This document shows positions 61,416 to 64,000 of a DNA stretch of 64,000 nucleotides, one piece after another. The notes below the pieces were generated by a model, which was given only the letters and a program-made list of their open reading frames with translations, did no database searches and was not told where the DNA came from. How positions within the stretch are numbered: the first letter of the stretch is position 1; the number at the start of each line of letters is the position of its first letter. The position numbers and the translations under genes were made by a program. The stretch is from Pseudomonas sp. Fl4BN1 (lineage in GTDB: Bacteria; Pseudomonadota; Gammaproteobacteria; Pseudomonadales; Pseudomonadaceae), in contig NZ_JAAARM010000033.1 of NCBI RefSeq assembly GCF_009908285.1, positions 1 through 64,000 on the forward strand. Reading direction: 5' to 3'.

Positions 61416-62918
61416 ATGAATAAATCAGCAGGCGTACTGTTAGGAATCGTCGTCGCAGTAGGTGCCATCAGTGCCGGCGGCGCCTGGTACACCGGCACCA
61501 AGCTGGAAGGGGTTCTGCAACAGCAGATCATCGAGAGCAACAAGGAGCTGCAGGCGGCGCTGCTCGGTTACGACGCCACCGCAACCCTGGAACTGGTGTC
61601 CCTGGATCGTGGCCTGTTCAGCAGCAACGCCCGCTATCGCGTCAAGGGCCAGGGCGATGTGTTCCATGGTGATCTGGAACTGCTGGTCTCCGACCACATC
61701 GAGCACGGTCCGCTGCCCTTCTCCCGACTGGTGCGCCTGAAGTGGTTGCCAGTCATGGCTACCAGTCACTATGAGCTGGAAAAAAGCCCACAGACCGAGA
61801 AGTGGTTCGCCGCCACCAAGGGCGCGGCACCGTTGAAGGGCGTCGTCAATGTCGGCTACGACCTCGCCGCTGAAGGCACCCTGGAATTTGCCCCCATGGA
61901 CTTGGTCCTGGATGAGAACTCCAACCTCAAGTTCTCCGGCATGAACCTCAACGTCTCCGTCAGCGACAGCCGACAGAAGGCCAAGATCGATGGCTACATG
62001 GACAGCCTGAGCCTGTCGATCAGTGCGCCGGATCAGGCTCCGGGCAAGCTGGAAATCAACGGCCTGACCCTGGCCAGCAACCTGCAGAAGAGCAGTTTCG
62101 GCTACTACCTGGGCCAGAACACCGTGGAACTCAGCGGTGCCAAGGCCACCTTCGGTGACAAGCAGTCGGTGCTGACCCTGAAGAACTTCGAGCAGAAGAC
62201 CTCCAGCGAAGAAGCCGGTAGCACAGTGGCCGGGCGCGCGGATTACCGGATCGGTGAGATTGCTTTCGACGGCAAGAGCGTTGGTTCGGCCGAAATGCTC
62301 TGGAGCATGAAGAACCTTGACAGCCAGGGCATGCTCGATTTGATGCAGGTCTACCAGACTGTCTTGCAGCCATACCAGACAGCCGCGACCGATGCGGCCT
62401 CCCGTGGCGAGCCGGCTCCGGAACTGCAGATGACCGACGCCGAACAGGCCAAGGTTCGTGGTGCGGTGAACAAGGTGCTGGAAGCCAAGCCACAGATCGC
62501 CCTGGAAAGCCTGGCACTCAAGACCGGCAGTGGCGAAAGCCGTTTCAGCCTGAGCCTGGACCTGGCCAAGCCGCAGAACCTGGAACTGCCTCCGGCGGAG
62601 TTGGGCAAGCAACTGATCAGCCAGCTGGACACCAAACTGCTGTTGTCCAAGCCGATGGTGGCGGACATTGCAGCGCTGCAGGCCCAGGCTGAAGGCCAGA
62701 CCGATGCCAAGCAGATCGCCGAGCAAAGTGCCGCCACCGCGGAAATGCTCAGCGCCATGGCCCTGGCTACCCAGTTGGCGAAGCTCGATGGCAATAACGT
62801 GGTGTCGACCCTGCACTACGCCAACAACGAAGTGAATTTCAACGGCCAGAAAATGACGGTCGAGCAGTTCGTTGGTTTTGTCATGAGCAAGCTGGGGGGC
62901 GCAGGCGCCCTGCAGTAA
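61416..62918 (+). CDS. DUF945 (YdgA-like) protein
   Basis: 500 residues. One N-terminal span (SAGVLLGIVVAVGAISAGGA) is followed by WYTGTKLEGVLQQQIIESNK, the usual YdgA start, and a long periplasmic part of beta-strand repeats (VSLDRGLFSSNARYRVKGQG, LEINGLTLASNLQKSSFGYY) that ends in NEVNFNGQKMTVEQFVGFVM. The role of this family is unknown; it is thought to sit in the inner membrane facing the periplasm. ATG 61416 was chosen because the span follows at once; the open frame upstream from 61056 has no family features. Confidence 0.87.
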   Translation: MNKSAGVLLGIVVAVGAISAGGAWYTGTKLEGVLQQQIIESNKELQAALLGYDATATLELVSLDRGLFSSNARYRVKGQGDVFHGDLELLVSDHIEHGPLPFSRLVRLKWLPVMATSHYELEKSPQTEKWFAATKGAAPLKGVVNVGYDLAAEGTLEFAPMDLVLDENSNLKFSGMNLNVSVSDSRQKAKIDGYMDSLSLSISAPDQAPGKLEINGLTLASNLQKSSFGYYLGQNTVELSGAKATFGDKQSVLTLKNFEQKTSSEEAGSTVAGRADYRIGEIAFDGKSVGSAEMLWSMKNLDSQGMLDLMQVYQTVLQPYQTAATDAASRGEPAPELQMTDAEQAKVRGAVNKVLEAKPQIALESLALKTGSGESRFSLSLDLAKPQNLELPPAELGKQLISQLDTKLLLSKPMVADIAALQAQAEGQTDAKQIAEQSAATAEMLSAMALATQLAKLDGNNVVSTLHYANNEVNFNGQKMTVEQFVGFVMSKLGGAGALQ

Positions 62919-62927
62919 GCACTGTGT

Positions 62928-62948
62928 GGGTCGCCCTTGGCGACCCTT
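62928..62948 (+). terminator. Hairpin after the DUF945 gene
   Basis: GGGTCGCC pairs with GGCGACCC around CTT, starting 9 bases after the stop. Only two T residues follow. The remaining gap to 63218 shows no gene; it should carry the promoter of pgaA. Confidence 0.6.
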
Positions 62949-63218
62949 CAGGTCAATCCCCGGCGCCCGGCGCTGTGCAGAGCACAGGTCGGGCGTTGTG
63001 CTGTCTGGAGGTTGCCGGGCAAGGCTGGCTGGCACTGCAGATCGGGCTTCTACAGTGCTTGCTGCGGCTGATTCTGAATAATTATGGCAGTCCAGTTTCT
63101 CGACTAACCTTCGTGGAAGAATTCACCCAGAAAGCGTTTTTGGATCATTTGATCCCGTTTGCTGGGGCGTAAGGGCGGGGCGCAGAACTCCGGCTAGCCA
63201 TGTAAGGATGCTGACGAA

Positions 63219-64000
63219 ATGCAATGCACTGTTCATCCCGCTCGCCGTTATGGCCTTCGTCCGTTGTTTCGTCTGGCGCTGTGCAGTCAATTGCTCTGGC
63301 CTGGGTTGGTGTTCGCCGACGCGGCCTATGACCAACTGATCATCCAGGCCCGTGCCGGCAGCTATACCCCGGCACTGACTCATTTGCGCCAGGTGCCGGC
63401 CAGTCAGTTGACCAGCGGCCTGGTCAGCGACCACCTGCAGATCGCCAGTTGGGCCGGGCTCGATGCCGAGGTGGTGAACGTCTATGAGACCCAGGCACGC
63501 AATCGCGCGCTGCCGGTGCAGGCACTGGTAGCCACCGCCAGGGCCTATCGCAACCTCAAGCAATGGGACAACGCCACTCGCCTGTATCGCCAGGCCCTGG
63601 AGCGCGATCCGCAAAATGCCGACCTGCAATTGGGCCTGGCCCTGACCCAGGCCGATGCTGGCCAGCCGGCCGAAGCGGTGGCTCGGGCCAAGGCCCTGGT
63701 GGCGGCCAAGCCCGACGACCCGACCCGGCGCCTGGCCCTGGGTTACGCCTTGACCCGCGCCAACCAGCCTTACGATGCCCTGAGCGAATACGACCAGGCC
63801 TTTATCCGCGCCGGTGACAAGCCCGACGTCATCCGCGAATACATCTATGCCCTGCAACGGGCACGCTTGCCGGAGCCGGCCCTGCGCCTGGCCCAGCAGC
63901 ACCCGGGGTTGATCGATCCGCTGGTTCAGCGACGAATTCAGGGCGATCTGGCCGCCGAGCGGGTAAGGCTGGCGGAGCTGGCCACCCGCAGCGAGAAAGA
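63219..64000 (+). CDS. pgaA: PgaA, poly-N-acetylglucosamine export porin (5' part, cut by window end)
   Basis: 260 codons are visible and the frame stays open to the last base. A signal peptide (FRLALCSQLLWPGLVFADA) is followed by AYDQLIIQARAGSYTPALTH and SDHLQIASWAGLDAEVVNVY, which match the start of E. coli PgaA (AYDALIIEARKG..., LQIALWAG...). TPR-like repeats follow (ARAYRNLKQWDNATRLYRQA, LERDPQNADLQLGLALTQAD). PgaA is the outer-membrane part that passes the biofilm sugar polymer PNAG out of the cell; pgaBCD should follow outside the window. AAGGA lies about 10 bases before the ATG. Confidence 0.85.
   Translation, partial: MQCTVHPARRYGLRPLFRLALCSQLLWPGLVFADAAYDQLIIQARAGSYTPALTHLRQVPASQLTSGLVSDHLQIASWAGLDAEVVNVYETQARNRALPVQALVATARAYRNLKQWDNATRLYRQALERDPQNADLQLGLALTQADAGQPAEAVARAKALVAAKPDDPTRRLALGYALTRANQPYDALSEYDQAFIRAGDKPDVIREYIYALQRARLPEPALRLAQQHPGLIDPLVQRRIQGDLAAERVRLAELATRSEK

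Noticed and set aside
63123..63902. 259-codon minus-strand frame at the window end
   Set aside because: It is antisense to pgaA, which has a signal peptide, TPR pattern and ribosome site.

Overview
The window reads as chromosomal DNA of a fluorescent pseudomonad (Pseudomonas fluorescens/protegens group). The evidence is a complete Lap adhesin locus (lapG-lapD, giant lapA, lapEBC), Pseudomonas-type 5S rRNA, many REP/BIME elements of the GTAGGAGC...GGCTTGCC...GCGAA type, two FecI-FecR-TonB receptor iron systems and GC-rich codon use. Species was assigned from recognised families only; no search was run.

Layout. 1-360: the end of an rRNA operon with two 5S genes in tandem, each with its own terminator. 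471-5829 (minus): an iron-uptake unit, sigma factor - anti-sigma - TonB receptor - PepSY membrane protein, behind a Fur-like box. 6145-8025: an amino-acid chemoreceptor of the PctA/CtaA type. 8096-8860: a type II thioesterase-like protein whose nucleophile serine is glycine. 9076-32330: the Lap system. LapD senses cyclic-di-GMP and holds the protease LapG. LapG otherwise cuts the N-terminus of the 4923-residue adhesin LapA, which LapE/LapB/LapC export. 32680-36398: a sulfonate-type dioxygenase plus ABC importer, followed by a LysR regulator and a 91-bp-period BIME array (37546-37973). 38090-42326: an EmrAB-type MFS efflux operon with an outer-membrane factor that carries a REP doublet inside its coding sequence. 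42398-46420: a second Fur-box/FecI/FecR/TonB-receptor unit. 46521-49432: two secreted proteins of unknown role. 49819-53616: a GT-C glycosyltransferase and a slipin-NfeD pair. 53831-55105: small genes, including a toxin-antitoxin module in which both genes are broken. 55276-60353: a five-gene chain of 4-nt overlaps (MarR, FUSC exporter, DUF1656, HlyD, outer-membrane lipoprotein). 60446-62918: a small membrane protein and a DUF945 protein. 63219-end: the 5' part of pgaA, the poly-N-acetylglucosamine export porin, cut by the window edge.

The main theme is surface attachment (Lap adhesin, start of a Pga exopolysaccharide operon), together with iron scavenging and drug or aromatic-acid efflux. 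The best leads for something new are the doubly broken toxin-antitoxin module with an intact 24-nt palindromic operator, the Ser-to-Gly thioesterase beside lapG, the in-frame REP doublet in an outer-membrane factor, the frame-locked 34 x 300-bp mosaic of lapA, and the secreted DUF3142/solenoid gene pair.
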